Source of the DNA: Pseudohalioglobus sediminis
GTDB lineage: Bacteria > Pseudomonadota > Gammaproteobacteria > Pseudomonadales > Halieaceae
Length of the DNA: 64,000 nucleotides
Assembly: GCF_008370495.1 (NCBI RefSeq)
Contig: NZ_VTUX01000003.1
Location: 186,001-250,000, forward strand
Direction of reading: 5' to 3'
The position numbers and the translations under genes are program-made. Shown in pieces: positions 16,048 to 23,973 of the stretch. The notes beneath the pieces are model-generated. The model was not told where the DNA came from, made no database searches, and worked only from the letters and a program-made list of their open reading frames with translations. Numbering within the stretch: the stretch's first letter is position 1; each line of letters begins with the position of its first letter.

Positions 16048-17418
16048 ATGCCCGATAACAACAAACTGGCGTTTCCAGACGATTTCCTCTGGGGCAGTGC
16101 AACCGCCGCCTACCAGATAGAGGGCGGTGTCTGCGAGGGTGGCCGCGGTGCCAGCATCTGGGACAACTTCTGCAAGCACCCGGGGAACATTGATGATGGC
16201 ACCGATGGCGCCGTCGCCGCCGACCACTACCATCGCTGGCCGGAAGACGTCGGCCTGATGAACGAGATAGGCCTGCAGGCCTATCGCTTCAGCCTGGCAT
16301 GGCCGCGCATCTTTCCCCTGGGTGATGGCGAACCGAACGCCGCCGGGCTGGATTTTTATGACCAGTTGATCGACGCACTGCTGGCTCATGGCATTGAGCC
16401 CTGCCCTACCCTGTTCCACTGGGACCTGCCGCAGGCCCTGCAGGATCGTGGCGGCTGGGCCGACCGTCGCACCGTGGAGGCCTTTGCCCGCTACGCGGAG
16501 ACCGTGGCCGCGCGGTTCGGCGACCGGGTGACGCGCTGGTTTACGCACAACGAGCCCAACGTTCACGCCTTCAATGGCCACCTGCTGGGAAATCATGCCC
16601 CGGGGCTGCAGGATGTCAGCATCTATCTGTCCACCGCGCACCATCTGAACTTGTCCCACGGCCTTGCCGTCAATGCCATCAGGTCACAGGCCAGCGGTGC
16701 CCGGGTGGGCCTGGTCACTCACCAGGCCCTGTTTGAAGCGCTGACTGACACAGACGCTGACCAACAGGCCGCGGCCTTCTCCGATATGGCTTTCAACGGT
16801 CTGTTCCTCGATCCGATAATGACTGGTCAGTACCCGGAAGCGATCCGGCCGATGCTGGACGCCGCGAGTGTCAATGCGACCGATGAGGACATGGCTGTGA
16901 TCGCCACACCAACGGATTTCCTTGGCGTCAATCACTATACCCGCTACTGGACGCGACACGACCCGGAGAGCGAGACAGGCGCGAGCATCATACCTGAACA
17001 CCGAGTCACCGGAGCCGGCTACACCGACATGGGCTGGGAGATCTATCCCCAGGGCATGTACCGCGTGCTGATGCGCCTGTGGCAGGACTACGGTAAACCC
17101 CTGCTGATCACCGAAAACGGCGGTGCTTTCGCTGACAATTTGGTCGTGGAAGATGGAAGGTCCGCGGTCCACGATAGTGAACGCATCGACCTGCTAGATA
17201 GCTACCTGCGCGCGGTGCATCGCGCTGTGCAGGCAGGCTGCGATATCCGCGGCTATTTTGTATGGACAACTCTCGATAATTTCGAGTGGGCGGAAGGCCT
17301 GCAGAAACGTTTCGGACTGATCCACGTGGACTACGCGACCCAACAGCGCACGCTGAAGGACAGCGCGAGGTGGTATGCCGAGGTCATCGCCCGCAACGGC
17401 CTGTCGGCGTCATCTTGA
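16048..17418 (+). CDS. GH1 family beta-glucosidase/beta-galactosidase
   Basis: 456 residues from the ATG at 16048 (GGAGAAAG upstream). It begins FPDDFLWGSATAAYQIEGG, the GH1 N-terminal signature. The acid/base Glu is in FTHNEPN (about 160) and the nucleophile Glu in LLITENGGAF (about 350). Conserved HWDLPQAL and WTTLDNFEWAEG are also present. There is no signal peptide, so it hydrolyses imported beta-glycosides in the cytoplasm. The released galactose or glucose would feed galK/galT. The genomic pairing favours lactose-like or galactoside substrates, but GH1 specificity cannot be read from motifs. Confidence 0.94.
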   Translation: MPDNNKLAFPDDFLWGSATAAYQIEGGVCEGGRGASIWDNFCKHPGNIDDGTDGAVAADHYHRWPEDVGLMNEIGLQAYRFSLAWPRIFPLGDGEPNAAGLDFYDQLIDALLAHGIEPCPTLFHWDLPQALQDRGGWADRRTVEAFARYAETVAARFGDRVTRWFTHNEPNVHAFNGHLLGNHAPGLQDVSIYLSTAHHLNLSHGLAVNAIRSQASGARVGLVTHQALFEALTDTDADQQAAAFSDMAFNGLFLDPIMTGQYPEAIRPMLDAASVNATDEDMAVIATPTDFLGVNHYTRYWTRHDPESETGASIIPEHRVTGAGYTDMGWEIYPQGMYRVLMRLWQDYGKPLLITENGGAFADNLVVEDGRSAVHDSERIDLLDSYLRAVHRAVQAGCDIRGYFVWTTLDNFEWAEGLQKRFGLIHVDYATQQRTLKDSARWYAEVIARNGLSASS

Positions 17419-17508
17419 GGACGCCGGAGGCAGCGCCAATCTGCCTGAACAGGCGTATCATCCTCTGTTAACCTGTATATGGGCATTACAGAACCGCGGA
17501 GTTCGACA

Positions 17509-18726
17509 ATGTATGACGTGATCGTTTACGGCGCCACCGGCTTCACCGGCGCACTGGTGGCCGAATATCTCAACAACGCCTACGGCAGCGACGGTGACCT
17601 GCGCTGGGCTATCGCCGGGCGCTCCGCCGCCAGGCTCAAGGAGGTGCGCACGCGCATCGGCGCGTCGGAGAAGGTCGGCATCGTTATCGCCGATGCCAGT
17701 GCGCCCGAATCCCTGCGCACCATGGCTGCGCGCACCCGTGCGGTGATCACCACGGTGGGGCCCTACCAGTTTTACGGCGAACCGCTATTGCTCGCCTGTA
17801 TCGAGAACAACACCGACTATGTGGACCTGTGCGGCGAGGTCGGCTGGATGTCGGAAATGATCGAGCGCTACGGCGAGCAGGCCGCTGCCAGCGACGCGCG
17901 CATCGTATTCTCCTGCGGTTTCGACTCAGTGCCCTTCGACCTCGGCGTGTTCACGCTGCAGCAACTGGCGCAGGCGCACAGCGGCCAGCCGCTGACGGCG
18001 GTAGGCGGGCGCGTGCGCGATGCCAAGGGCGAACTCTCCGGCGGCACCATCGCCAGCGGCATCGCCACTTTCGAAACCGCGGCGCGCGACGAGGTCTATC
18101 GCCAGCGCGTGGAAAACCCGTTTTCACTGGTGCCGGGGTTTACCGGTGCACCCCAACCGGACGACAGCGCGGCCAAATACGACGCGAACATCGCTTCATG
18201 GGTGGCGCCATTCGAAATGGCCACCATCAACACCAAGAACGTGCACCGCAGCAACGCCCTGCTCGGCCATGCCTACGGTCAGGATTTCCGCTACGACGAG
18301 ATGGCCATGACCGGCGATGGCAAAGCCGGCCAGCGCAAGGCCAAGGCTATCGCCGCCCGCGTGCGGCTGACGGAAAAAGTACTGGCCATCAAGCCATTGC
18401 GCACCTTGCTGCAGAAAACGGTGCTGGCCAAGCCGGGAGAAGGCCCGTCCCGGGCAAAGCGCGATGCCGGCTACTACGACCTGCTGTTCGTGGGTACCAC
18501 ACAGGCGGGGGATACACTTGCCATCTGTGTGCACGGGGACGAGGACCCCGGCTACGGGTCTACCTCGAAAATGCTCAGCGAAAGTGCGCTGTGCCTGCTG
18601 TGGGACCTGCCCTCACGCAAGGCGCTACCCGGCGGCATCTGGACACCGGCCGCGGCAATGGGCGACAAACTGGTCCGTCGACTGACAGAACACGCCGGCA
18701 TCACCTTTACGGAGGAGGCCGTTTGA
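17509..18726 (+). CDS. Saccharopine dehydrogenase-like / trans-acting enoyl reductase family protein
   Basis: 405 residues from the ATG of MYDVIVYGATGFTG, which is the NAD(P)-binding Rossmann loop (GATGFTG). Conserved AGRS, TTVGPY and NTDYVDLCGE follow, as does CGFDSVPFDLG, typical of the family that includes mycobacterial trans-acting enoyl reductases and fungal/animal saccharopine-dehydrogenase-like oxidoreductases. The C-terminal ALPGGIWTPAAAMGD is also typical. Likely a lipid or ketide double-bond reductase acting in the cytoplasm. It is followed by a small dimeric alpha/beta-barrel protein with a 3-bp gap. Confidence 0.85.
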   Translation: MYDVIVYGATGFTGALVAEYLNNAYGSDGDLRWAIAGRSAARLKEVRTRIGASEKVGIVIADASAPESLRTMAARTRAVITTVGPYQFYGEPLLLACIENNTDYVDLCGEVGWMSEMIERYGEQAAASDARIVFSCGFDSVPFDLGVFTLQQLAQAHSGQPLTAVGGRVRDAKGELSGGTIASGIATFETAARDEVYRQRVENPFSLVPGFTGAPQPDDSAAKYDANIASWVAPFEMATINTKNVHRSNALLGHAYGQDFRYDEMAMTGDGKAGQRKAKAIAARVRLTEKVLAIKPLRTLLQKTVLAKPGEGPSRAKRDAGYYDLLFVGTTQAGDTLAICVHGDEDPGYGSTSKMLSESALCLLWDLPSRKALPGGIWTPAAAMGDKLVRRLTEHAGITFTEEAV

Positions 18727-18729
18727 GCC

Positions 18730-19047
18730 ATGCACTACATCTTCGAGATACGCCTGAAGCCGGGCTATACAGCAGAGCAGTACGCCGAGGGCTGGCTTGA
18801 GGCCAGCCGCATTATCCAGCAGGCACCGGGTGCGCGTGGCACGCGCCTGCATCGCAAGATCGGCGAGCCCGACGTGCTTCTGGCTATCGCCAGCTGGGAA
18901 TCGAAGGCCAGGCGTGACGAAATGGAGAACACTCACGACCCGCGGGTGCAGGCGATAATAGACAGCCAGATGCCCCATGTGGAATTTCGCCTGATCGGCG
19001 AATTTGAGGCCCCCGAGTGGGAAGTCATTCCCCCGGGTTTTACATGA
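18730..19047 (+). CDS. Small dimeric alpha/beta-barrel-like protein
   Basis: 105 residues. The pattern (beta-strand HYIFEIRLKPGY, helix with AEGWLEASRIIQQ, strand LLAIASWESKARRDE and a tail with PHVEFRLIGEF) resembles the ABM/EthD-type ferredoxin-like fold of small monooxygenases and stress proteins. It starts 3 bp after the reductase gene and its stop overlaps the next start (ATGA), so the three form an operon. Function unknown. Confidence 0.65.
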   Translation: MHYIFEIRLKPGYTAEQYAEGWLEASRIIQQAPGARGTRLHRKIGEPDVLLAIASWESKARRDEMENTHDPRVQAIIDSQMPHVEFRLIGEFEAPEWEVIPPGFT

Positions 19048-19568
19048 ATTCGCTGCACCGCGTGTACACCTATACGCTGGCATCGACAAAGCCGGATCGA
19101 CAAGTGCCCGGGATTTACACCTCTCGCATCCAGCTGCGCATGTTGTGCGCTATAGGTACAGCGGTGTGCCTGTTGCTGCCATTTGAATCCAGCGCGCAGC
19201 CCACAGACGCCGTGCGCCTGTCTTCGGCGCAGATACAACAGGCATTTGCCAACGTCTGTGACCGGGCCCGCGTGCAGGACACCGCGGGCACAACCGCAGT
19301 CAACCCGTGGTTTGCAGATGGCCGGATGAGCAGCCAGTGGAACAACGGCAAGTATGCCGGCGAGATACGCGGCAGGTGGCATACACAAGATGACCTGCGC
19401 TGTGTGACGATCACTGCCGGTATGCCAGAACTGGAAAACACCACCCGCTGCGGACCCATCTACCGGCTTGGCGCCGAGTACTTTTCAGTCAGCGCTGATG
19501 GCAGCGTACATGGGATTCATCAACTCTCGTCGATGCAGCAGGCTGCACTGACGCCTTGCGGTAAGTAG
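19044..19568 (+). CDS. Hypothetical secreted protein
   Basis: 174 residues if started at the ATG that overlaps the previous stop (ATGA). An internal ATG at 19140 would begin directly at a hydrophobic signal segment (MLCAIGTAVCLLLPFESSAQ), so either start may be used. The mature part has about 120 residues with paired cysteines (CDRAR, LRCVTI, TRCGPIY, TPCGK) and aromatic strands, suggesting a disulfide-bonded periplasmic domain. No family recognised. Confidence 0.55.
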   Translation: MNSLHRVYTYTLASTKPDRQVPGIYTSRIQLRMLCAIGTAVCLLLPFESSAQPTDAVRLSSAQIQQAFANVCDRARVQDTAGTTAVNPWFADGRMSSQWNNGKYAGEIRGRWHTQDDLRCVTITAGMPELENTTRCGPIYRLGAEYFSVSADGSVHGIHQLSSMQQAALTPCGK

Positions 19569-19638
19569 TGACACAGAAGAGTCGATTTGTCATCAGACCC
19601 GCTGTCAGCACGATGCCCTGTCGGCCCCGTTGCGGCGT

Positions 19639-20754
19639 TCAGGGACTCCCGAAACGCAGTGACAACTGCACGAACCGCCGCACCCTGGTCAGCAGTGGCG
19701 GCCGCTCCTGTGAACCGTAGTCCTCATAGAACCAGGATTTCAGCGAATTCCTGTCGCTATCTACCTTGCACCGGTTGCGGTAATAGGCAGCAACGTCATC
19801 CGCACTGATAACACGCTGGTTACGCCACCTGGGAATGAAATCCTCGCTCAGGGTTTGCACGTCGATCAATACCTTGCTGAGGCCCGAACCCGTGGCCGGG
19901 CTGACGCTCTGGAACGCATCGCCCACCACGACTACCGCCGGCAGCACTTGTTCTTCGAGTCGATAATAGGTCGTGGGCATCACCTGCACCCGCGAATCGA
20001 GGACCACGTCACCGAGGTATCCGGGAAGATCCGGGAACAGTTTGTTAAGTGTCGCCAGCGTATCCTGGCGCAGTGAAGTGGCCAGCGGATCAGAGCGCCG
20101 CATACGGGTAAACAGGTTCACACGCATTCTGCTGCCAATGGGAAATACGGTCAGGTACTGCACGCCATTGGGCATATCCGGCAAAAAATAGTTCAGGCCA
20201 TTGAAATCGAAATCCAAACCATCTTGCCTGCGGATATCGAAACCAAAGCTCAATGACACGAGGTCATCATGCTGTTGTCGGGGTATACCAATCGCACCAA
20301 TGAGCTTGTTGTAATCGCCACAGGCCAGTACGACCAGCCTCGCGACAACTTCCTCTCCGTTACTCAACACTATCCTGGCGACATCGCCCGGGACAATCTC
20401 GCTGGCAGTCTCGTGAATACAGGTTACTTCCGAGGGCAGATTGTCGCGCAATGAATTGATGGTATCGGAATAGGATATCCCATACTGCTCAACCGTATCG
20501 ACCTCAGAGACGTTGCCACCGCTGATTCTGAGGGTCTTGCCGATCGGCTCACATTTTGGCGAGCGAAACTGCAATGTGCCCAGGTCGCGCATAACGCTTG
20601 CCTGGTCTGGCTCAATCTTTTCAGCGCGAAAAATATCCGGACAGGTTGTGCGCTTGTCGACCACGGCCACATCCAGCCCTTGCGCGGCGGTGGCATGAGC
20701 CAGGTTGAGGCCGGCAAAACCGGCGCCCACGATGGCAATATCAAACTGCTGCAT
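19639..20754 (-). CDS. FAD-dependent oxidoreductase (PHBH/geranylgeranyl-reductase-like)
   Basis: 371 residues. It has an N-terminal dinucleotide-binding GAGFAGLNLAHATAAQG loop and the FAD ribityl-binding GDAFQSVSPATGSGLSKVLID motif near residue 285, in the order of the aromatic-hydroxylase/geranylgeranyl-reductase group. The middle domain is beta-rich. There is no signal peptide. Probable role: hydroxylation or reduction of an aromatic or isoprenoid compound. It is convergent with the secreted-protein gene upstream in the window and stands alone. Confidence 0.82.
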   Translation of the reverse strand: MQQFDIAIVGAGFAGLNLAHATAAQGLDVAVVDKRTTCPDIFRAEKIEPDQASVMRDLGTLQFRSPKCEPIGKTLRISGGNVSEVDTVEQYGISYSDTINSLRDNLPSEVTCIHETASEIVPGDVARIVLSNGEEVVARLVVLACGDYNKLIGAIGIPRQQHDDLVSLSFGFDIRRQDGLDFDFNGLNYFLPDMPNGVQYLTVFPIGSRMRVNLFTRMRRSDPLATSLRQDTLATLNKLFPDLPGYLGDVVLDSRVQVMPTTYYRLEEQVLPAVVVVGDAFQSVSPATGSGLSKVLIDVQTLSEDFIPRWRNQRVISADDVAAYYRNRCKVDSDRNSLKSWFYEDYGSQERPPLLTRVRRFVQLSLRFGSP

Positions 20755-21070
20755 GCTTTACCCCAAGGCCAGCGAAGTACAACTGTTGCCTGCCACATCT
20801 ACGGCACAAACACGCCGTTCATCGGCGCGTCCGTCCCTGGATACGAATAAACAATCGTTTCATTATAGCCAATCCTGGATAAGTAGATGATCGTGAATAA
20901 AACCGGTAAATTTGCCACTGAATCATCAGTCCGTTTCTCACAGTCCACTACCGTAGAGGGGCCAGCCTATTCGACGTTGGTCGCGTTCAACTGCGTCCGC
21001 GTTATGACTAAGATTGTGCTAGCGTGAAACCATTTGCGTTCAGACAATACTTTTACAAGGAGCGGTCATA
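20755..21070. other. Intergenic region, divergent promoters, no gene seen
   Basis: 316 bp between the FAD oxidoreductase (leftward) and the OmpA-family gene (rightward). It is AT-richer than the flanks. A ribosome site AAGGAG lies 9 bp before the OmpA start. No convincing ORF or RNA was seen. Confidence 0.4.
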
Positions 21071-21679
21071 ATGAAAAACTTCGAGCTCAAAGCCGCCATA
21101 GCGCTCATTGCTTCATCGGCACTGGTAAGCGGCATGGCGATTGCCCAGGATGGGAACACCGTCAAGGCATATGTGACAGACAATGCCGGCAAGTACGTGC
21201 GTGATCATGAGGGCAAGTGCGTGCGCACGGCCGCCTGGAGCAAGGAAACAGCCAACCGTGAATGTAACCCGGAATTGTTCCCCGAACCCGTCGCCACAGC
21301 AGCAGAGCCGGTATATGAGGCGGTGACACTGTCTGCAGAGGCCCTGTTCGCATTCGATAGCGCCACGCTCTCTGCGGCAGGTAAAGCGGCCCTGCAGGCA
21401 CTGGGTGACGACATCCGCGCCAAAGGTGCGTCGGTAGTCGACATCGACATCATCGGCCACACGGACAGCACCGGGCCAGAGGCCTACAACCAGAAACTGT
21501 CTGAACGCCGGGCGATGTCAGTGCGCGACTACATTGTCAATGAGCGCGGCGTTGACGCCAGCATCATCGACGTGATCGGCAAGGGTGAAATTGACCCTGT
21601 TGCAGACAACAGCACCGCAGAGGGCCGTGCACAGAATCGTCGTGTAGACGTCAATGTGGGTGTGAAGGCACCGCAATAG
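21071..21679 (+). CDS. OmpA-family peptidoglycan-associated outer-membrane protein
   Basis: 202 residues with a signal peptide ending AIAQ (about residue 26) and AAGGAG upstream. A short middle segment (residues 30-80) has two Cys (GKCVRTA, RECNPE), a pattern seen in marine OmpA-like proteins. The C-terminal OmpA domain (about 90-200) shows LFAFDSATLSAAGKAAL, GHTDSTGPEAYNQKLSERRA and AQNRRVDV, the peptidoglycan-binding residues. It has no eight-strand barrel, so it is a periplasmic anchor rather than a porin. A terminator follows directly. Confidence 0.9.
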   Translation: MKNFELKAAIALIASSALVSGMAIAQDGNTVKAYVTDNAGKYVRDHEGKCVRTAAWSKETANRECNPELFPEPVATAAEPVYEAVTLSAEALFAFDSATLSAAGKAALQALGDDIRAKGASVVDIDIIGHTDSTGPEAYNQKLSERRAMSVRDYIVNERGVDASIIDVIGKGEIDPVADNSTAEGRAQNRRVDVNVGVKAPQ

Positions 21680-21708
21680 CCGTCACCGACACCCCGGCAG
21701 TGCTCAAG

Positions 21709-21734
21709 AGCCACCCTCGCCGGTGGCTTTTTTT
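21709..21734 (+). terminator. Rho-independent terminator after the OmpA-family gene
   Basis: AGCCACC/GGTGGCT 7-bp stem (21709-21715 and 21722-21728), 6-nt loop, followed by seven T. It starts 30 bp after the stop codon. Confidence 0.9.
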
Positions 21735-21876
21735 GTTGCAGGGTTCAAGAAGCCCGGGACGGCTGGCGATGGAAGGGGTCCGCAGCGTCTGCCACACAGT
21801 GGACATCCCCATCAGCGGCTAAAGAAATCGGCCGGGAGCATAGATCTAGCGCCGACAAGCTCGCGTAGATTCCTTA

Positions 21877-21900
21877 CGAAAGAGTTGTTCTACTCTTTCG
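21877..21900 (+). promoter_or_regulatory. Hairpin in the leader of the fasciclin gene
   Basis: CGAAAGAGT and ACTCTTTCG form a perfect 9-bp stem with a 6-nt loop, ending 24 bp before the fasciclin ATG. It has no T-tract, so it is not a simple terminator. It may be an mRNA-stability or translation-control element, or a dyad operator. Confidence 0.5.
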
Positions 21901-21924
21901 CTTGAATCTTGCGAGGACACCAGC

Positions 21925-22434
21925 ATGACACTTTCGAAAAAACTGTTTTCCATCATTTTACTGTGCAGTGCAGTATTCGGCACCACCCTGGCGATGGCGG
22001 CTCACCATGGCGATAAGGCCAAACCCACTATCGTAGAAATCGCCGCAGGCAACGCGGATTTTTCCACTCTGGTTGCGGCACTTAAAGCAGCGGATCTCGT
22101 TGACGCACTCTCCGGCGAAGGTCCGTTCACCGTATTTGCACCCACCAATGAAGCTTTCGCCAAGCTGCCCGAGGGCACCGTGGAGTCCCTGCTGCTGCCC
22201 GAGAACAAGGACAAGCTGACAGCGATACTGACTTACCACGTGGTTGCCGGAAAAGTCATGGCAGCAGATGTGGTGAAGCTTAGTGAAGCCACCACGCTTG
22301 AAGGCAGCACTGTCGCCATTAGCGCTTCAGACAAGGGCGTAAAGGTGAACAACGCCAATGTGACTGCGACCGATATCAAGGCTTCCAACGGTGTGATTCA
22401 CGTCATCGACACCGTTATCCTGCCAGGATCCTGA
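21925..22434 (+). CDS. Secreted fasciclin (FAS1) domain protein
   Basis: 169 residues: signal peptide to about residue 25 (LAMAA), then one FAS1 domain with the hallmark [15 protein letters not shown] (about 70-85), LTYHVVAGK and [17 protein letters not shown] lies near the start. Such small secreted FAS1 proteins are thought to act in adhesion or envelope stress. It is followed by a strong hairpin and then a sigma factor gene in the same direction. Confidence 0.93.
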   Translation: MTLSKKLFSIILLCSAVFGTTLAMAAHHGDKAKPTIVEIAAGNADFSTLVAALKAADLVDALSGEGPFTVFAPTNEAFAKLPEGTVESLLLPENKDKLTAILTYHVVAGKVMAADVVKLSEATTLEGSTVAISASDKGVKVNNANVTATDIKASNGVIHVIDTVILPGS

Positions 22435-22461
22435 GTCACTCAACACGACCCGAAACTGCCA

Positions 22462-22487
22462 GCCTGGCGCAGCATTCAGCGCCAGGC
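22462..22487. other. Strong hairpin after the fasciclin gene
   Basis: GCCTGGCGC/GCGCCAGGC, 9-bp perfect stem with an 8-nt loop, 27 bp past the fasciclin stop. No T-run follows, so termination would be inefficient; it may protect the 3' end of the mRNA. Confidence 0.5.
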
Positions 22488-22581
22488 CGGTTACGATGCC
22501 GCACCCGGCTGGCAGTCAGCAGCATGTTTTTGAACGGCCAGTAGAGCCGCGAGTACTGACACAGTATTGCGGAGCAACATC

Positions 22582-23901
22582 ATGAATGCACAGACACCCG
22601 TCAAGGACGACCCGGAACTCGAACGACTTTATGCCCAGGCAAGGCAGTATGATCTGCTAAGCCGCGAGCAAGAAGAGCAGATTGACGAAGGCAAGTGGGC
22701 GGCCATCAATCGCATCCTTGAAGCCTTGATCGACGACCCGTTTTCGCGCCACTACCTCGCGCGATGGAGTCGGCAGTGCCTTGAACCGCTGCCTGAAATC
22801 GAACAGTTCAGCGATCGCAACCATCGCGTTCTACTGCGGCGCGAGCTTTCCGACTACGTCCCCGGGGGACCGCTGGCGGCACAAATGCAGGAATTTGCGC
22901 TGCAGTTCCGCGCACCCTACTGCGGACACACTCTGCTGGAGAAGTTAACGCAGCTGTCTCTGCCAGGCAGTCTTGTCGTCGGCATTGCCGAAGTAGTGAT
23001 GGATGGTGAGCGCCCCGGCAAGGGCAGCTCAGTCGCCGCCGCTCTGCGCGCATGGGAACGCTTCTGGGCACCCGAGTACGCGGATGTCTCCGCACCGGGC
23101 AATAGCGCAAAAGCGGTAATAGCTGCCGAAATCGAACGCTACACAGCAGCGCGCGACCTGCTGGTGACACACAACCTCCGCCTGGTATTCACTATCGCCG
23201 GGCGCAATCGCAACAAGGGGGTGGCCTTCCTCGACCTGATCCAGGAAGGTAACCTGGGCCTGCTCAGGGCTGCCGAAAAGTTCCGCTTCGAGCGCGGTAA
23301 TCGCTTCAGCACTTACGCATTTAACTGGATAACCCAGGGCGTGAAGCGCACCATAGCCAACGCGGCCGGCACCATTCGTTACCCCACCAATGTGCAGATA
23401 CAGCTGGGCAAGGTTCATGGCGAGCGAAGCAGGATGCAGGCGAACCTGGGCCGGGCACCGGTTGACACGGAGCTGGCGGAAGCACTCGGGTTATCGGTTT
23501 CCAGGACTCGAGAGCTGTTGCAATTGCACAGCCTGGGCATATCGCTGGACACACCCCGGTTCGAGGAAGAACCTGGCACCAGTTTACTGGACGCCACACC
23601 GGGCGGACCGTTTGGCACGCCGGACGAAGCCAGCGAGCAGACATCACTCCATAACCGGCTGCTCGATGAGCTGGACAAGCTGAAACCGGAGGAAAAACGC
23701 GTGGTTATCCAGCGCTGGGGCTTGCAACAGGGTGTGGCACTCACCAGGGCCGAGATTGCTGAGCAACTCTCCGTGAGTAAGGAATGGGTGCGTCAACTGG
23801 AGAGGTCAGCACTGCAGAAACTCGCGCAGAGCGACGTCGTCAAGGCGGTATACCGTGACCACGCAGCACCTGTACCCCGGCAAACACAGGTGGAAAATTA
23901 A
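22582..23901 (+). CDS. Sigma-70 family RNA polymerase sigma factor (RpoD-like, divergent)
   Basis: About 439 residues from the ATG at 22582. The N-terminal 190 residues are unlike classical RpoD regions 1.1-1.2. Region 2 is clear: RDLLVTHNLRLVFTIAGRNRNKGVAFLDLIQEGNLGLLRAAEKF. Then the -10 recognition part FSTYAFNWITQGVKRTIAN deviates from the usual FSTYATWWIRQAI. Region 3 and region 4 (KPEEKRVVIQRWGL...LTRAEIAEQLSVSKEWVRQLERSALQKL) complete it. It is probably an alternative group 2/3-like sigma factor. No anti-sigma gene is adjacent. Confidence 0.88.
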   Translation: MNAQTPVKDDPELERLYAQARQYDLLSREQEEQIDEGKWAAINRILEALIDDPFSRHYLARWSRQCLEPLPEIEQFSDRNHRVLLRRELSDYVPGGPLAAQMQEFALQFRAPYCGHTLLEKLTQLSLPGSLVVGIAEVVMDGERPGKGSSVAAALRAWERFWAPEYADVSAPGNSAKAVIAAEIERYTAARDLLVTHNLRLVFTIAGRNRNKGVAFLDLIQEGNLGLLRAAEKFRFERGNRFSTYAFNWITQGVKRTIANAAGTIRYPTNVQIQLGKVHGERSRMQANLGRAPVDTELAEALGLSVSRTRELLQLHSLGISLDTPRFEEEPGTSLLDATPGGPFGTPDEASEQTSLHNRLLDELDKLKPEEKRVVIQRWGLQQGVALTRAEIAEQLSVSKEWVRQLERSALQKLAQSDVVKAVYRDHAAPVPRQTQVEN

Positions 23902-23973
23902 CCTGTCGGGCTGCCGCGCGGCGCCGCAGCCTAACGAGGCTGGCCTTGCTGCAGCGGTAGTAGCCAGTGTGCC

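Noticed and set aside
17829-18800. 323-codon Arg/His-rich frame overlapping the enoyl-reductase-like gene
   Set aside because: The Arg-rich composition is typical of an out-of-frame reading of GC-rich coding DNA, and the overlapping frame has clear NAD-binding motifs.
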